A DNA stretch of 64,000 nucleotides from assembly GCF_009720385.1 (NCBI RefSeq), contig NZ_WARX01000017.1, positions 1-64,000 of the forward strand, written 5' to 3'. Source of the DNA: Catellatospora vulcania. GTDB lineage: Bacteria > Actinomycetota > Actinomycetes > Mycobacteriales > Micromonosporaceae. A program made the position numbers and the translations under genes. The notes under the pieces are model-generated. The model saw nothing but the letters and a program-made list of their open reading frames with translations. It was not told the origin of the DNA and did not search any database. This document shows positions 19,010-29,454 of the stretch, in pieces (within the stretch, counting starts at the first letter, position 1; each line of letters starts with the position of its first letter).

Positions 19010-19851
19010 AGTGGCTCCGAGAGGTCGGCTGGCGCTACGCGGTGGTACTGGTGGTCTGCGCGTTCGCGCTGTTCCCGGTGCTGTTCGTGGTGTCCGCCGC
19101 GATCAACCCGCTGGGCACGCTCGGCTCCACCGGGCTCATCCCGGAGGGCGCCAGCCTGAAGAACTTCGTGGACCTGCTGACCGGTGACCACCCGTTCACC
19201 AAGTGGTTCCTGAACTCGGTCATCATCGCGCTGATCTCGGCCTTCGCCGGTCTGCTGATCAGTGTGGCGGCGGCGTACGCCTTCAGCCGGATGCGGTTCC
19301 GGGGCCGCCGGGTGGGCCTGCTGTCCATCCTGCTCATCCAGATGTTCCCGCAGTTCCTGGCGATCGTGGCCATCTTCATCGTGTTCACCGAGGTCACCGA
19401 GCTTTACCCGACGTTCGGCTTCAACAAGCCGTGGGGCCTGCTGGTGCTCTACCTGGGCGGCGCGCTGGGCGTGAACACGTACCTGATGAAGGGTTACCTG
19501 GACACGGTGCCCAAGGAGATCGACGAGTCGGCCACCATGGACGGCGCGTCGCACGTGCAGACCTTCTTCCGCATCATCCTGCCGCTGGTCGGCCCGGTGC
19601 TCGCGGTCACGGCGATGCTCTCCTTCATCGGCACCATCAACGAGTTCCTCATCGCGAACGTCTTCCTCCGCGACACCGAAGCCAAAACCCTCGCGGTAGG
19701 CATGTACGGCATGTTGACCGACAAGCGGGACGCCAACTTCGGCATGTTCGCCGCCGCCACCCTCCTGACGGCCATCCCCACCGTGAGCCTCTTCCTCTGG
19801 CTCCAGAAATACATCGTCAGCGGCCTCACCGCCGGCGCAGTCAAGGGCTGA
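19006..19851 (+). CDS. malG: Maltodextrin ABC transporter permease MalG
   Basis: A 281-residue inner-membrane permease with six predicted helices. The first (YAVVLVVCAFALFPVLFVV) begins near residue 10. The EAA motif EIDESATMDGASHVQTFF lies near residue 170 and couples the pore to the ATPase. It pairs with MalF to form the translocation path for maltodextrins. The GTG at 19006 overlaps the malF stop by 4 nt (GTGA) and has GGAGGAGG upstream, so translation is both coupled and independent. The gene ends the operon, and a 55-bp palindrome starts 16 bp after the stop. Confidence 0.95.
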   Translation: MKWLREVGWRYAVVLVVCAFALFPVLFVVSAAINPLGTLGSTGLIPEGASLKNFVDLLTGDHPFTKWFLNSVIIALISAFAGLLISVAAAYAFSRMRFRGRRVGLLSILLIQMFPQFLAIVAIFIVFTEVTELYPTFGFNKPWGLLVLYLGGALGVNTYLMKGYLDTVPKEIDESATMDGASHVQTFFRIILPLVGPVLAVTAMLSFIGTINEFLIANVFLRDTEAKTLAVGMYGMLTDKRDANFGMFAAATLLTAIPTVSLFLWLQKYIVSGLTAGAVKG

Positions 19852-19866
19852 CCCTTTCGCCGCGTT

Positions 19867-19921
19867 GATCATGAACTTATGGCACGGCTCGACGGTGTGT
19901 CGTCGCCACAACTTCATGATC
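19867..19921. repeat. 55-bp GATC-bounded palindrome (type B, copy 1), likely terminator of malEFG
   Basis: Arms GATCATGAACTT.TGGC and GCCACAACTTCATGATC surround a conserved centre GGCTCGACGGTGTGTC. The length from first GATC to last GATC is 55 bp, the same as copies at 32620, 57550 and 57649. It is flanked by GTT and AAC, which extend the symmetry. Confidence 0.88.
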
Positions 19922-20039
19922 AACACGGTGGGGGTGGGGCAGCAGTAGCAGTAGCTGCAGTGTCGCGACCTCGGGTTCCGGTGACGGGACTGCGGGCTGA
20001 AACGTCGACATCCTCTGAAAACGGAAGGATGGCGCGACA

Positions 20040-21875
20040 ATGCGTCTCATCGAACAGCCGCATCATGACGGCTCGGCGCTCTACATTTCGGACACCGCAC
20101 CGGGGCTGGGCGACGTGGTCACCGTGTGGGTGCGGGTGCCGGTCGCGGCGGACGTCAGCGCGGTGCACGTGCGGAGCACGCCGGACGGGGAGCCGTCGTT
20201 CGTCGCGGCAGAGGTGGATCCGGATCGGACCGGCGCCGCGGTCGGCGGGTACGGCGCGACCGACGTCTGGTGGCGGGCGGCGCTGACCGTGCGCAACCCG
20301 GTGACGAACTACCGCTTCCACCTGCGCACGGCGGCCGGGGACACGTACTGGCTGACCGCGGGCGGGGTCGTGGAGCACGAACTGCCCGACGACACCGACT
20401 TCCGGGCCGTGGCGTACGACGCGCCCCCGGCCTGGTCCGCCGACGCCGTGCTGTACCAGATCTTCCCGGACCGCTTCGCCCGCGCGGCGGACGCGAAACC
20501 GATGGCGGCGCTGGACCTGCCGGACTGGGCGCTGCCCCGCGAGTGGGACCGCGACGAGGTCATCGGGCAGGGGCCGGGCACCGCCGAGCAGCTGTTCGGC
20601 GGCGACCTGGACGGCATCGCCGAGCACCTGGACCACATCCAGGGGCTGGGCGTGAACACCGTGTACCTCACCCCGGTCTTCCCGGCCCGGTCAAACCACC
20701 GCTACGACGCCTCCACCTTCGACGAGGTGGATCCGCTGCTGGGCGGGGATGCGGCGCTGGCCCGGCTGGCCGAGGCCGTGCACGCGCGGGGGATGCGGCT
20801 GATCGGCGACATCACTTCCAACCACTGCGGCGACGCCCATGAGTGGTTCACCGACGCGTCCTCCGATGTGGACTCCGCTGAGCGGGAGATGTTCTATTTC
20901 GATCCCGAGACCGGCGACTACGAGGCCTGGTGCGGGGTCAGGAGCCTGCCGAAGCTGAACTGGGCGAGCCCGCTGGTGCGGCAGCGGATGACCGCGGTGC
21001 TGCGGCGCTGGCTGGTGCATTTCGACGGCTGGCGGGTGGACGTGGCCAACATGACCGGCCGCCGCGGCGCGCAGGACGACGCCCACGAGGTGGCCGCGCT
21101 GATCCGCCGGGCCCTGCCCGCCGAGGCGATGCTGGTCGGCGAGCACATGCACGACGCCACCGGCGACCTGGACCGCGACGGCTGGCACGGGGCCATGAAC
21201 TACCTCGGGTTCACCCGCCCGGTCTGGGCCTGGCTGCGCGGCGAGGCTCCGGGCCTGCCCAACTTCTTCGGCACCCCGGGCGACGTGCCGAGCCGGGACG
21301 GGACGGCGACCCACGCGACCATGCGGGCGTTCGCGGCGCGGGTGTCCTGGCGGTCGCTGATCCACTCGTGGAACATCCTCGACTCGCACGACTCGGCCCG
21401 CATCCGCACCGTCACCGGCTCCGCAGCCCGGCAGCTGGTCGCGCTGGGCATGCAGGTCACGCTGCCGGGAACCCCCATGGTGTACGCCGGCAGCGAGTTC
21501 GGCCTGACCGGCTGGAACGGCGAGAACGCGCGTACCCCGATGCCCTGGCGCCGGCCGGCCGATCGCGACGAGCAGACGCTCGCGGCCTACCGGGAGTTGC
21601 TGGGGTTGCGGGCCGCGGAACCGGCGCTGCGCCACGGCGGGCTGCGCTGGCTGCATGTGACCAGCGATACCATGGTCTACCTGCGGGAATCGGAGCAGAA
21701 TGCACTTCTGGTGGCGGCTTCGCGCGCGGCCGGTGAGGATGTCTCACTTGCCCTGGGCGCGCGGGCTGTCGGCGTCTTCGCTGCTACGGACCTCGAACCG
21801 GACGGCACGGGTCGGCTGACCCTGCCGGGCGACGGTCCGGCCCTGCGCGTGTGGCGACTGGAACCACCCCGCTGA
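20040..21875 (+). CDS. GH13 maltodextrin hydrolase (neopullulanase/cyclomaltodextrinase-like)
   Basis: A 611-residue family 13 enzyme with an N-terminal beta-sandwich of CBM34 type (about residues 1-120) followed by the catalytic barrel. Motifs: DITSNHCGD (region I), GWRVDVANM with the nucleophile Asp (II), LVGEHMHDA with the acid Glu (III) and LDSHDSARI (IV). The CBM34-barrel order is that of neopullulanases, cyclomaltodextrinases and maltogenic amylases, which act on branched or cyclic imported dextrins. There is no signal peptide. It follows malEFG by 188 bp, separated by the type B palindrome, so it probably has its own promoter. The ATG has GGAAGG upstream. Precise linkage specificity is open. 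Confidence 0.9.
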   Translation: MRLIEQPHHDGSALYISDTAPGLGDVVTVWVRVPVAADVSAVHVRSTPDGEPSFVAAEVDPDRTGAAVGGYGATDVWWRAALTVRNPVTNYRFHLRTAAGDTYWLTAGGVVEHELPDDTDFRAVAYDAPPAWSADAVLYQIFPDRFARAADAKPMAALDLPDWALPREWDRDEVIGQGPGTAEQLFGGDLDGIAEHLDHIQGLGVNTVYLTPVFPARSNHRYDASTFDEVDPLLGGDAALARLAEAVHARGMRLIGDITSNHCGDAHEWFTDASSDVDSAEREMFYFDPETGDYEAWCGVRSLPKLNWASPLVRQRMTAVLRRWLVHFDGWRVDVANMTGRRGAQDDAHEVAALIRRALPAEAMLVGEHMHDATGDLDRDGWHGAMNYLGFTRPVWAWLRGEAPGLPNFFGTPGDVPSRDGTATHATMRAFAARVSWRSLIHSWNILDSHDSARIRTVTGSAARQLVALGMQVTLPGTPMVYAGSEFGLTGWNGENARTPMPWRRPADRDEQTLAAYRELLGLRAAEPALRHGGLRWLHVTSDTMVYLRESEQNALLVAASRAAGEDVSLALGARAVGVFAATDLEPDGTGRLTLPGDGPALRVWRLEPPR

Positions 21876-21881
21876 CAGGCG

Positions 21882-21916
21882 GTGGCGGCACGCGGTTCGA
21901 CCCCGTGTGCCGCCAC
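21882..21916 (+). terminator. GC-rich stem-loop after the neopullulanase-like gene
   Basis: GTGGCGGCACGCGG and CCCCGTGTGCCGCCAC form a stem of about 14 bp with one G-U wobble and a small loop, 6 bp after the stop. No T-run follows, as is usual for actinomycete terminators. Confidence 0.6.
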
Positions 21917-21926
21917 TTGCCGTAAA

Positions 21927-21938
21927 CGTGTCGACACG
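21927..21938. promoter_or_regulatory. 12-bp perfect palindrome CGTGTCGACACG
   Basis: A perfect palindrome about 110 bp upstream of the AbiEi-like gene and just beyond the preceding terminator. It may be an operator; no partner regulator is recognised. Confidence 0.3.
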
Positions 21939-22036
21939 CCGTGTGATCGTGAGATTTCCACATGATCGATCGCCGGTATGTCCTTTTCGGGCGTGTCGCC
22001 CTCGCGACTCACGCAAGATCGCGTGAACCGGGGTCT

Positions 22037-22042
22037 TACGCT
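22037..22042 (+). promoter_or_regulatory. Candidate -10 element (TACGCT) for a leaderless mRNA
   Basis: TACGCT fits TANNNT and ends 7 nt before the GTG at 22050, with no Shine-Dalgarno between. This supports leaderless expression and the choice of this GTG. Confidence 0.4.
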
Positions 22043-22049
22043 GACGCCC

Positions 22050-22901
22050 GTGCCCAAGCCGCCGCTGCGCCCCGAAGCGCTCGCCCGCCGGATCTTCCGG
22101 GGAGCCGACGCGCTGGAGTCGGGTCTGCTCACCCGTGCCCAACTACGCAGCTCCGCCTGGCGGCCGCTGTTCCGCGGGGTGTACGCCGACCGCGACCTGA
22201 CCATCACCCACCGCCTGCGCTGCCTGGCCGTGAGCGACTTCCTGCTGCCCGAGGACGGGGTGATCGCCGGCCGCTCCGCCGCCAGCCTGTACGGCGCGCC
22301 GTACGGGGCGGACGAGCCGGTGGAACTGCTCACCCCGGGCCGGTTCGGGCCGATGGCGGGCATCGTCGTGCACCGCGGACCCGTGCCGGAGAAGGACGTG
22401 ACCCGGCGGGTCGACGGCATCCGGGTCACCACGCCCCAGCGCACCGGCTGGGACCTGGCGCGCTGGCTCGACGTGGTGGAGGCGGTGGCGCTGCTCGACG
22501 TGATGGTGTCCCGGGGCGCGGTGAGCGTCGGCGCGCTGACGGAGTACGCCCAGGCCCGCATCGGCAAGCCCGGCTGGGGGCGGCTGCTGAAGGCGGCGCA
22601 GCTGGTCGACCCGGCCGCGCGCGGGGCGCACGAGAGCCGGGTGCGGGTGCGGCTGGTGCTGGCCGGGGTGCCGGCCCCGGTGGTGAAGTACGTGCTGGCC
22701 CGGGACGGGGAGCCCGCGGTGCGGCTCGACCTGGCCTGGCCGGCTCACCGGGTGGCGGTCACCTGCGCGGACGAGCCCGCGCCGGGGCCTGGTGGCGAGT
22801 GGCTGACGGTGCCCGCGGACCCGCAGCGCGTCGCCGCGGACTTCGACTCCCTGGTCCGCGACCTCAAGGCCGCCCTCCGCGCCCGCCGCCCCCACCCCTG
22901 A
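22050..22901 (+). CDS. AbiEi-like / type IV antitoxin-related protein, orphan
   Basis: A 283-residue protein resembling the widespread actinobacterial proteins related to AbiEi antitoxins. The N-terminal part looks like the winged-helix region (ADALESGLLTRAQLRSSAWRPLFRGVYA, about residues 24-51). It continues with GVIAGRSAASLYGAPYG and the strand-rich VVHRGPVP...VTTPQRTGWDLAR typical of the family. The C-terminus (residues 200-283) is where related proteins carry a DUF559-type nuclease-like domain, but here I do not see the usual catalytic pattern. No AbiEii nucleotidyltransferase toxin lies next to it, so it is an orphan. The GTG at 22050 fits a leaderless start; a longer frame begins at 21978. 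Function is unknown. Confidence 0.75.
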   Translation: MPKPPLRPEALARRIFRGADALESGLLTRAQLRSSAWRPLFRGVYADRDLTITHRLRCLAVSDFLLPEDGVIAGRSAASLYGAPYGADEPVELLTPGRFGPMAGIVVHRGPVPEKDVTRRVDGIRVTTPQRTGWDLARWLDVVEAVALLDVMVSRGAVSVGALTEYAQARIGKPGWGRLLKAAQLVDPAARGAHESRVRVRLVLAGVPAPVVKYVLARDGEPAVRLDLAWPAHRVAVTCADEPAPGPGGEWLTVPADPQRVAADFDSLVRDLKAALRARRPHP

Positions 22902-22920
22902 CCCGGCTGCTCGGTGCGGG

Positions 22921-23012
22921 GCCTCCGCCTCCGCGCCCGGCTGCCTTGACCCGGCCTCCGGCCTCCGCTCCCGGCTGCCTTGACCCGGCCTCCGCCTCCG
23001 CGCCCGGCCGAC
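22921..23012. repeat. Tandem repeat, 33-34 bp unit, about 2.7 copies
   Basis: Units beginning GCCTCCG and ending CCTTGACCCG occur at 22921-22953 and 22954-22987, then a partial third to 23012. It is intergenic between two convergent genes and precedes a type C palindrome. Confidence 0.8.
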
Positions 23013-23054
23013 CGCTGGTGCGTTTCCCGCCCGGCTTCGGCCGGAAACGAGGAA

Positions 23055-23115
23055 GATCGCTGTTTCGTGTCGAGATCTGCGTTTGGACCACAGCTTTTGA
23101 CACGAAACAGCGATC
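23055..23115. repeat. 61-bp GATC-bounded palindrome (type C, copy 3)
   Basis: Perfect 17-bp arms GATCGCTGTTTCGTGTC and its complement around a 27-nt centre. It lies between convergent genes (stops at 22901 and 23170). The length is identical to the other three type C copies, and the centre resembles that of copy 4. Confidence 0.9.
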
Positions 23116-23169
23116 TTGACCGTGACGCCGGCCGCGGTCGCCACCGCCGCGAGGACGGTGGCGGGACGG

Positions 23170-23562
23170 TCAGCGCCAGAAGACGGCTACGGCGGCGTTG
23201 ACCAGGGTCAGGCCGATGATGGCCAGGAAGTGGCCCTTGTTGACCGTCTCGCGCTTCTTGAGGTACGGGATCAGCACCATGATGAAGATCATGATGGCGA
23301 TGACACCCTTGACCGCCAGCTTGACCGGGTCGGGCTGGACCTCGCGGCCCAGCGGCGCGGCCAGTGCGACGCCGGTGACCACCTGGATGGTCGCGCCCCA
23401 CAGCATGACGGCGTTGATGTAGATGCGTCCCGTGTAGTACTGCACCAGCGCGCCGCCCAACAGCAGGGCGAAGCCGACAAGGTGCGCGTATCGCAGGATC
23501 AGGCGTACAGCTTCCAATGCGTCCACGATCGCCGAGGGTACGCGAGCAGGTGTCGCGGACAT
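23170..23562 (-). CDS. Small integral membrane protein
   Basis: A 130-residue protein with four predicted transmembrane helices: LRYAHLVGFALLLGGALV, INAVMLWGATIQVVTGVALA, LAVKGVIAIMIFIMVLIPY and HFLAIIGLTLVNAAVAVFW. A His in the first helix (RYAHLVG) and the spacing of the helices resemble small conserved actinobacterial membrane proteins of unknown role; heme binding or a CopD-like function is possible but not shown. The ATG at 23562 is preferred; a GTG at 23526, 12 codons later, is the alternative. It stands alone, convergent with the AbiEi-like gene. Confidence 0.75.
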   Translation of the reverse strand: MSATPARVPSAIVDALEAVRLILRYAHLVGFALLLGGALVQYYTGRIYINAVMLWGATIQVVTGVALAAPLGREVQPDPVKLAVKGVIAIMIFIMVLIPYLKKRETVNKGHFLAIIGLTLVNAAVAVFWR

Positions 23563-23827
23563 CACGCCCCGGTCCCAACCAGGTATGGACCTGAAAGAAT
23601 GCCCGGTTCGTACCTTGCTGTGTGAGTTAAGGCGGGCATGGCCGACGCAGCTTCGTGACCCATTACACGTCCTGGTCACGCGGGGGTAACGACCGTTCAA
23701 CAACCCTGCACGATTGTCGTCCGGACAGCGATATGAAGGATATGTTGCTGGGCGAGGTTCACCGTGCCGCCATCTGTACACAAGATGGAAGACCATGTGC
23801 GGTGTCTTTATGGGAGAGGAGACCGTC

Positions 23828-24910
23828 TTGCGCCCTGTGCGTGGGATGAAGATTGTCGCGCTTGTCGCGTCTGCGGGCCTCGCGTTCGCCGCAGCCGCCT
23901 GTGCCAAGCCGACTGAAGAGACGCCGGGTACCGGCACCAGCGCCGCTGCTGCCAAGTACAGCGCGTGCATGGTGACCGACACCGGTGGTATCGACGACCA
24001 CTCGTTCAACGCGTCGTCCTGGGCGGGCCTGCAGGCCGCCAAGGCCGCGAACCCTGCGATCGACCCGACCTACACCGCGTCGACCAGCATGGCTGACTAC
24101 GACCCGAACCTGGCCAACTCGGTCACCAAGGGTTGCAAGTACATCCAGGCTGTCGGCGGTCTGATGGGCGACGCGACCAAGAAGGCCGCGACCGCCAACC
24201 CGACCACGCAGTTCTCGATCGTCGACGCCGACAACCTCGGCCTGACGAACGTGTACCCGATCCAGTTCCAGACCCAGCAGGCGGCGTACCTCGCCGGCTA
24301 CCTGGCCGCTGGCTACTCGAAGTCGGGCAAGGTCGGCACCTACGGCGGCATGAAGATCCCGCCGGTGACGATCTTCATGGACGGCTTCGCCGACGGTGTG
24401 GCCGCCTACAACAAGGCCAAGAGCAAGAACGTCCAGGTGCTCGGCTGGGACAAGGCCAAGCAGGACGGCCTGTTCACCGACGACTTCGGCTCGCAGGACA
24501 AGGGCAAGCAGAAGTCGGACACGCTGGCCGCCCAGGGCGCCGACGTGATCTTCCCGGTCGCGGGTGGCGCGGGCCTCGGCTCGGCCGCCAACGCCGGCAG
24601 CAAGTTCGTCGTGATCTGGGTCGACGCGGACGGTTTCGACACCACCAAGTACGGCTCGGTCATGCTGACCACCGTGGTGAAGAACTCGACCGACGGTGTG
24701 AAGGAGGCCGTGACCAAGGCCGCCGGCACCCCGGGCACCCTGCTGACCGGCGGCTTCATGGGCACGCTGGCCAACAACGGCGTCTCGCTGGCTCCGTACC
24801 ACGACTTCGACAGCAAGATCGACCCGGCCCTCAAGGCCGAGGTCGAGGCGCTGAAGCAGGACATCATCTCCGGCAAGATCGTGGTTGAGTCCCCGGCCCA
24901 GCCGAAGTGA
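23828..24910 (+). CDS. bmpA: BMP-family nucleoside-binding lipoprotein of an ABC importer
   Basis: A 360-residue lipoprotein of the basic membrane protein (PF02608) family that binds purine or pyrimidine nucleosides outside the cell. The signal peptide ends with lipobox AAAAC (about residue 20). The mature part has the family motifs TDTGGIDDHSFNASSWAGL, AVGGLMGDATKKAA, NVYPIQFQTQQAAYLAGYLA and the pocket strand VIFPVAGGAGLGS. I place the start at TTG 23828, 8 nt after GGGAGAGGAG; GTG 23837 or ATG 23846 are possible. It is followed by a strong stem-loop and then the transporter genes, which explains high binding-protein expression. Salvage genes downstream support nucleosides as ligand. Confidence 0.9.
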   Translation: MRPVRGMKIVALVASAGLAFAAAACAKPTEETPGTGTSAAAAKYSACMVTDTGGIDDHSFNASSWAGLQAAKAANPAIDPTYTASTSMADYDPNLANSVTKGCKYIQAVGGLMGDATKKAATANPTTQFSIVDADNLGLTNVYPIQFQTQQAAYLAGYLAAGYSKSGKVGTYGGMKIPPVTIFMDGFADGVAAYNKAKSKNVQVLGWDKAKQDGLFTDDFGSQDKGKQKSDTLAAQGADVIFPVAGGAGLGSAANAGSKFVVIWVDADGFDTTKYGSVMLTTVVKNSTDGVKEAVTKAAGTPGTLLTGGFMGTLANNGVSLAPYHDFDSKIDPALKAEVEALKQDIISGKIVVESPAQPK

Positions 24911-24921
24911 CACCCGGTCGT

Positions 24922-24950
24922 CCTCTCCGGTGAGATGATCACCGGAGAGG
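24922..24950 (+). terminator. 12-bp perfect stem-loop between bmpA and the transporter ATPase gene
   Basis: CCTCTCCGGTGA GATGA TCACCGGAGAGG lies 11 bp after the bmpA stop. A stem in this position commonly stabilises the binding-protein message or terminates part of the transcription, giving excess binding protein over membrane components. Confidence 0.65.
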
Positions 24951-25154
24951 GCGGCCTCGCTTTCCTCAACCGGCCGCTGTCCCCGCCACGGAATCCGTGG
25001 TCGAGATGGCGGCCGGACCGGTTGACGCCGCAGTGCGGACCGGGGAGTGCGCTCCCCCCGGGGCCGCCCACATAATGAGCGCACACTCGCCCTCGGCAGA
25101 CGGAACGTCGCGGCCCCCGCCGCCCGGCCCGCTCCGGTGGAGCACGGGACCAAC

Positions 25155-25165
25155 GGAGGTCGGAG

Positions 25166-25168
<3 letters not shown>
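25155..25168 (+). promoter_or_regulatory. Shine-Dalgarno GGAGG placing initiation at a CTG codon
   Basis: GGAGG at 25155-25159 is 6 nt before CTG at 25166-25168. No ATG, GTG or TTG occurs in frame between here and the Walker A motif, so this ribosome site decides the start. Confidence 0.6.
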
Positions 25169-26748
<1,580 letters not shown>

Positions 26749-26752
<4 letters not shown>

Positions 26753-28158
26753 CGTCGCACGAGCCGATCGAGGCCGAGCCCGGCGCGACCGCGGCGTCGC
26801 CCGACAAGGGCCCGGCCCAGCCGACGCCCGGCGTGGACCAGTACCACGTCGATCCGTCGCTGCCCGCCGCCGGTGTCGAGGAGCGCCACGACCAGGCGGA
26901 GCGGCAGCCGAAGCACCGCGCCCCCGCGCCCGAGGAAGGAAAGCGGTCCTTCGGGCGTACGTTCCGCGAGGAGCTGTGGGCGAACAACAACTTCACGGTC
27001 ACGCTGCTGGCCATCGTGCTCGCGCTGATCTGCGGCGGCGTGCTGATGGTCATCGGCAACGCCGAGGTCCGCGACCAGTGGCAGTACCTGCTCTACCAGC
27101 CGGGCAAGACGATCGGCGACACCTGGGCCTTCGTCAGCACCGCGTACACCGACATGTTCAAGGGCGCGGTCGTCAACCCGGACACGGTGAACCGCTGGTA
27201 CTGGAACATGACCACCTGGCAGCAGGTGTTCTACCCGATCTCGGAGACGCTGACCAACGCCGCTCCGCTGATCTTCACGGGCCTGGCGGTGGCGGTGCCG
27301 TTCCGCGCCGGCCTGTTCAACATCGGCGGCCAGGGCCAGGCGATCATGGGCGCCATCGGCGGCGGCACGGTCGGCCTGGCGCTGTCCCTGCCCGCGATCG
27401 TCCAGGTGCCGCTCGGCGTGCTCGCGGGCGCGCTGCTCGGCGGTCTGTGGGGCTACCTCGTCGGCATCCTCAAGGCGCGTACCGGCGCCCACGAGGTCAT
27501 CCTGACGATCATGCTCAACAACATCGCGTTCCTGTTCCTGGGCTGGTTCATCCTGCAACAGGGGATCAAGGATCCGGCCCGCTCGGACGCGATCAGCAAG
27601 CCGATCCAGGAGTCCGGCCGGCTGCCGCAGCTGATCCCGGACCCGCTGCTGCGGGCCAACCTCGCCATCGTGCTGGCCGTGCTGGCCGCGGCCGGGGTGG
27701 CCTGGCTGCTCAAGCGCGGCCGGTTCGGCTTCGAGCTGCGGGCGGTCGGGCACAACCCGCACGCCGCGGCCACCGCCGGCATCAAGGTCGGCACCACGGT
27801 CGCGCTGACCATGGCGCTGGCGGGTGCGCTGGCCGGTCTCGGCGGCACCAGCGTCGCGCTGGGCACCGCCCCGGCGCTGACCGTCGACATGCTCGGCCAG
27901 ATCGGCTTCAACGGCATCCTGGTCGCGCTGCTCGGCCGGGTCCGGCCGTGGGGTGTGGTCGGCGCCGGGCTGCTGTTCGGCGCCCTGCAGGCGGGCGGCA
28001 ACGCGATGCAGACCTTCTCCGGGGTGTCCGTGGAGCTGGTCGGCGTGATCCAGGCACTGATCGTGCTCTTCGTCGCCGCCCCGGCGCTGGTGAAGGCGAT
28101 CTACAGGCTGCGCAGGTCGCCGGCTGCGGCCGCGCAGGCCGGATTGGCGAAGGGCTGA
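26749..28158 (+). CDS. Nucleoside ABC transporter permease 1
   Basis: A 469-residue permease of the BPD_transp_2 family. A hydrophilic, Pro-rich cytoplasmic extension of about 75 residues precedes the membrane part, which is unusual in length. About ten helices follow, including [21 protein letters not shown], and the hallmark [14 protein letters not shown] sits after the second helix. The cytoplasmic ATPase-contact region includes [12 protein letters not shown]. The ATG is in an ATGA overlap with the ATPase gene. With permease 2 it forms the heterodimeric pore for nucleosides. Family assignment is firm; exact substrate is inferred from the bmpA and salvage neighbours. Confidence 0.93.
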
Positions 28159-28160
28159 GC

Positions 28161-29429
28161 ATGACTACCTCCACGATGGACGTCGAGCTGGCGGTGCCGG
28201 AGGCGTACTGGACCCGGGCCCGCAAGACCGGCGCGGTCATGATCGTCCTAGGCCTGCTGGCCACGATCCTGTTCGGTGCCCTGGCCAGCTCCGAGAACGC
28301 GCGCTTCGCGCTCGGTGAGAACGTGTCCGGGGCCGGGTTCGACATCCCGGGCACCGCCGGCGCGATCCTCTTCGGGCTGGTCGCGCTCGCGGCCGGCGCG
28401 GCGCTGCTGGTCACCGGCAAGCACTTCGGGGTGCTGACCGGCGTCGCCCTGATGGGCTTCATCATCTCGGCGCTGTGCTGGCAGATGTCGGTGTCCCCGG
28501 TGTCGCACATCATGCCGCTCGGCTTCATCGCCGCGGCCACCTTCACCGCCGCTATCCCGCTGATCTTCGGTTCGCTCGGCGGCGTGCTGTGCGAGCGCAG
28601 TGGCGTGGTCAACGTCGCGATCGAGGGACAGCTGCTCACCGGCGCGTTCTTCGGGGCGCTGTTCGGCACGCTCACCGGCAGCTTCTGGCTCGGCCTGCTG
28701 GCCGCGGCGATCGGCGGCGCGCTGCTGTCCGCGATCCTGGCCGTGTTCGCGATCAAGTACCTGGTGGACCAGGTCGTCGTCGGCATCGTGCTGAACGTGT
28801 TCGCGGGCGGTCTCACCGCGTTCTTCTACGAGCAGGTGATGCGGCCGGACACGGACGCGTACAACTTCCCGGGCAAGGTGCCGAGCTGGCCGATCCCCGG
28901 GCTGGTCGACATCCCGATCATCGGGCCGGCGCTGTTCAACGGCAACATCTTCAGCTACGGCTCGCTCATCGCGGTGGCCGTGATCACGATCGCGCTGTTC
29001 CGCACGCGCTGGGGCCTGCGTACCCGGGCCGTCGGCGAGCACCCGGCCGCGGCGGACACCGTCGGCATCCGGGTGCTCGGGCTGCGCTACGCGAACGTGC
29101 TGATCGCGGGCCTGGTGGCCGGGTTCGGTGGCGCGTACTTCTCGATGCTGTCGACCACCGGGTTCAGCAAGTACATGGTCAGCGGCGCGGGCTTCATCGC
29201 GCTGGCCGCCATGATCTTCGGCCGGTGGCACCCGGTCGGGGCTTTCTTCGCGTCGCTGTTCTTCGGCTTCTTCGGCGCGCTGACCGGCTTCCTGACCAGC
29301 ATCAGCAGCCCCATCCCGAGCCAGTTCCTGAGCATGCTGCCGTACGTCGCGACGATCTTCGCGGTGGCCGGGCTGGTGGGACGCGTCCGCGCGCCCGCGG
29401 CCGACGGCAAGCCCTACGTCAAGGGCTGA
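28161..29429 (+). CDS. Nucleoside ABC transporter permease 2
   Basis: A 422-residue BPD_transp_2 permease, 2 bp after permease 1. It has about ten membrane helices. The family motif VVNVAIEGQLLTGAF corresponds to the N-terminal hallmark, and GEHPAAADTVGIRVL is the ATPase-contact loop. Compared with typical second permeases (about 310 residues) it has roughly 110 extra N-terminal residues that contribute three helices (MIVLGLLATILFGALA and following). The gene ends the transport part of the operon; a 26-bp palindrome and then cdd follow. The ATG start is in frame with good coding signal throughout. Confidence 0.93.
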   Translation: MTTSTMDVELAVPEAYWTRARKTGAVMIVLGLLATILFGALASSENARFALGENVSGAGFDIPGTAGAILFGLVALAAGAALLVTGKHFGVLTGVALMGFIISALCWQMSVSPVSHIMPLGFIAAATFTAAIPLIFGSLGGVLCERSGVVNVAIEGQLLTGAFFGALFGTLTGSFWLGLLAAAIGGALLSAILAVFAIKYLVDQVVVGIVLNVFAGGLTAFFYEQVMRPDTDAYNFPGKVPSWPIPGLVDIPIIGPALFNGNIFSYGSLIAVAVITIALFRTRWGLRTRAVGEHPAAADTVGIRVLGLRYANVLIAGLVAGFGGAYFSMLSTTGFSKYMVSGAGFIALAAMIFGRWHPVGAFFASLFFGFFGALTGFLTSISSPIPSQFLSMLPYVATIFAVAGLVGRVRAPAADGKPYVKG

Positions 29430-29454
29430 CGGCTAGGCTGGATGGTCCGATCTT

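Noticed and set aside
22902-23169. A small gene in the 268-bp gap after the AbiEi-like gene
   Set aside because: The region is made of a tandem repeat and a palindrome, and no frame has both a start with a ribosome site and normal codon use.
23563-23827. A small gene or riboswitch upstream of bmpA
   Set aside because: A 64-codon frame at 23655-23849 lacks coding character. No recognisable aptamer fold was found by eye; the stretch probably holds the bmpA promoter, but I could not fix -35/-10 boxes.
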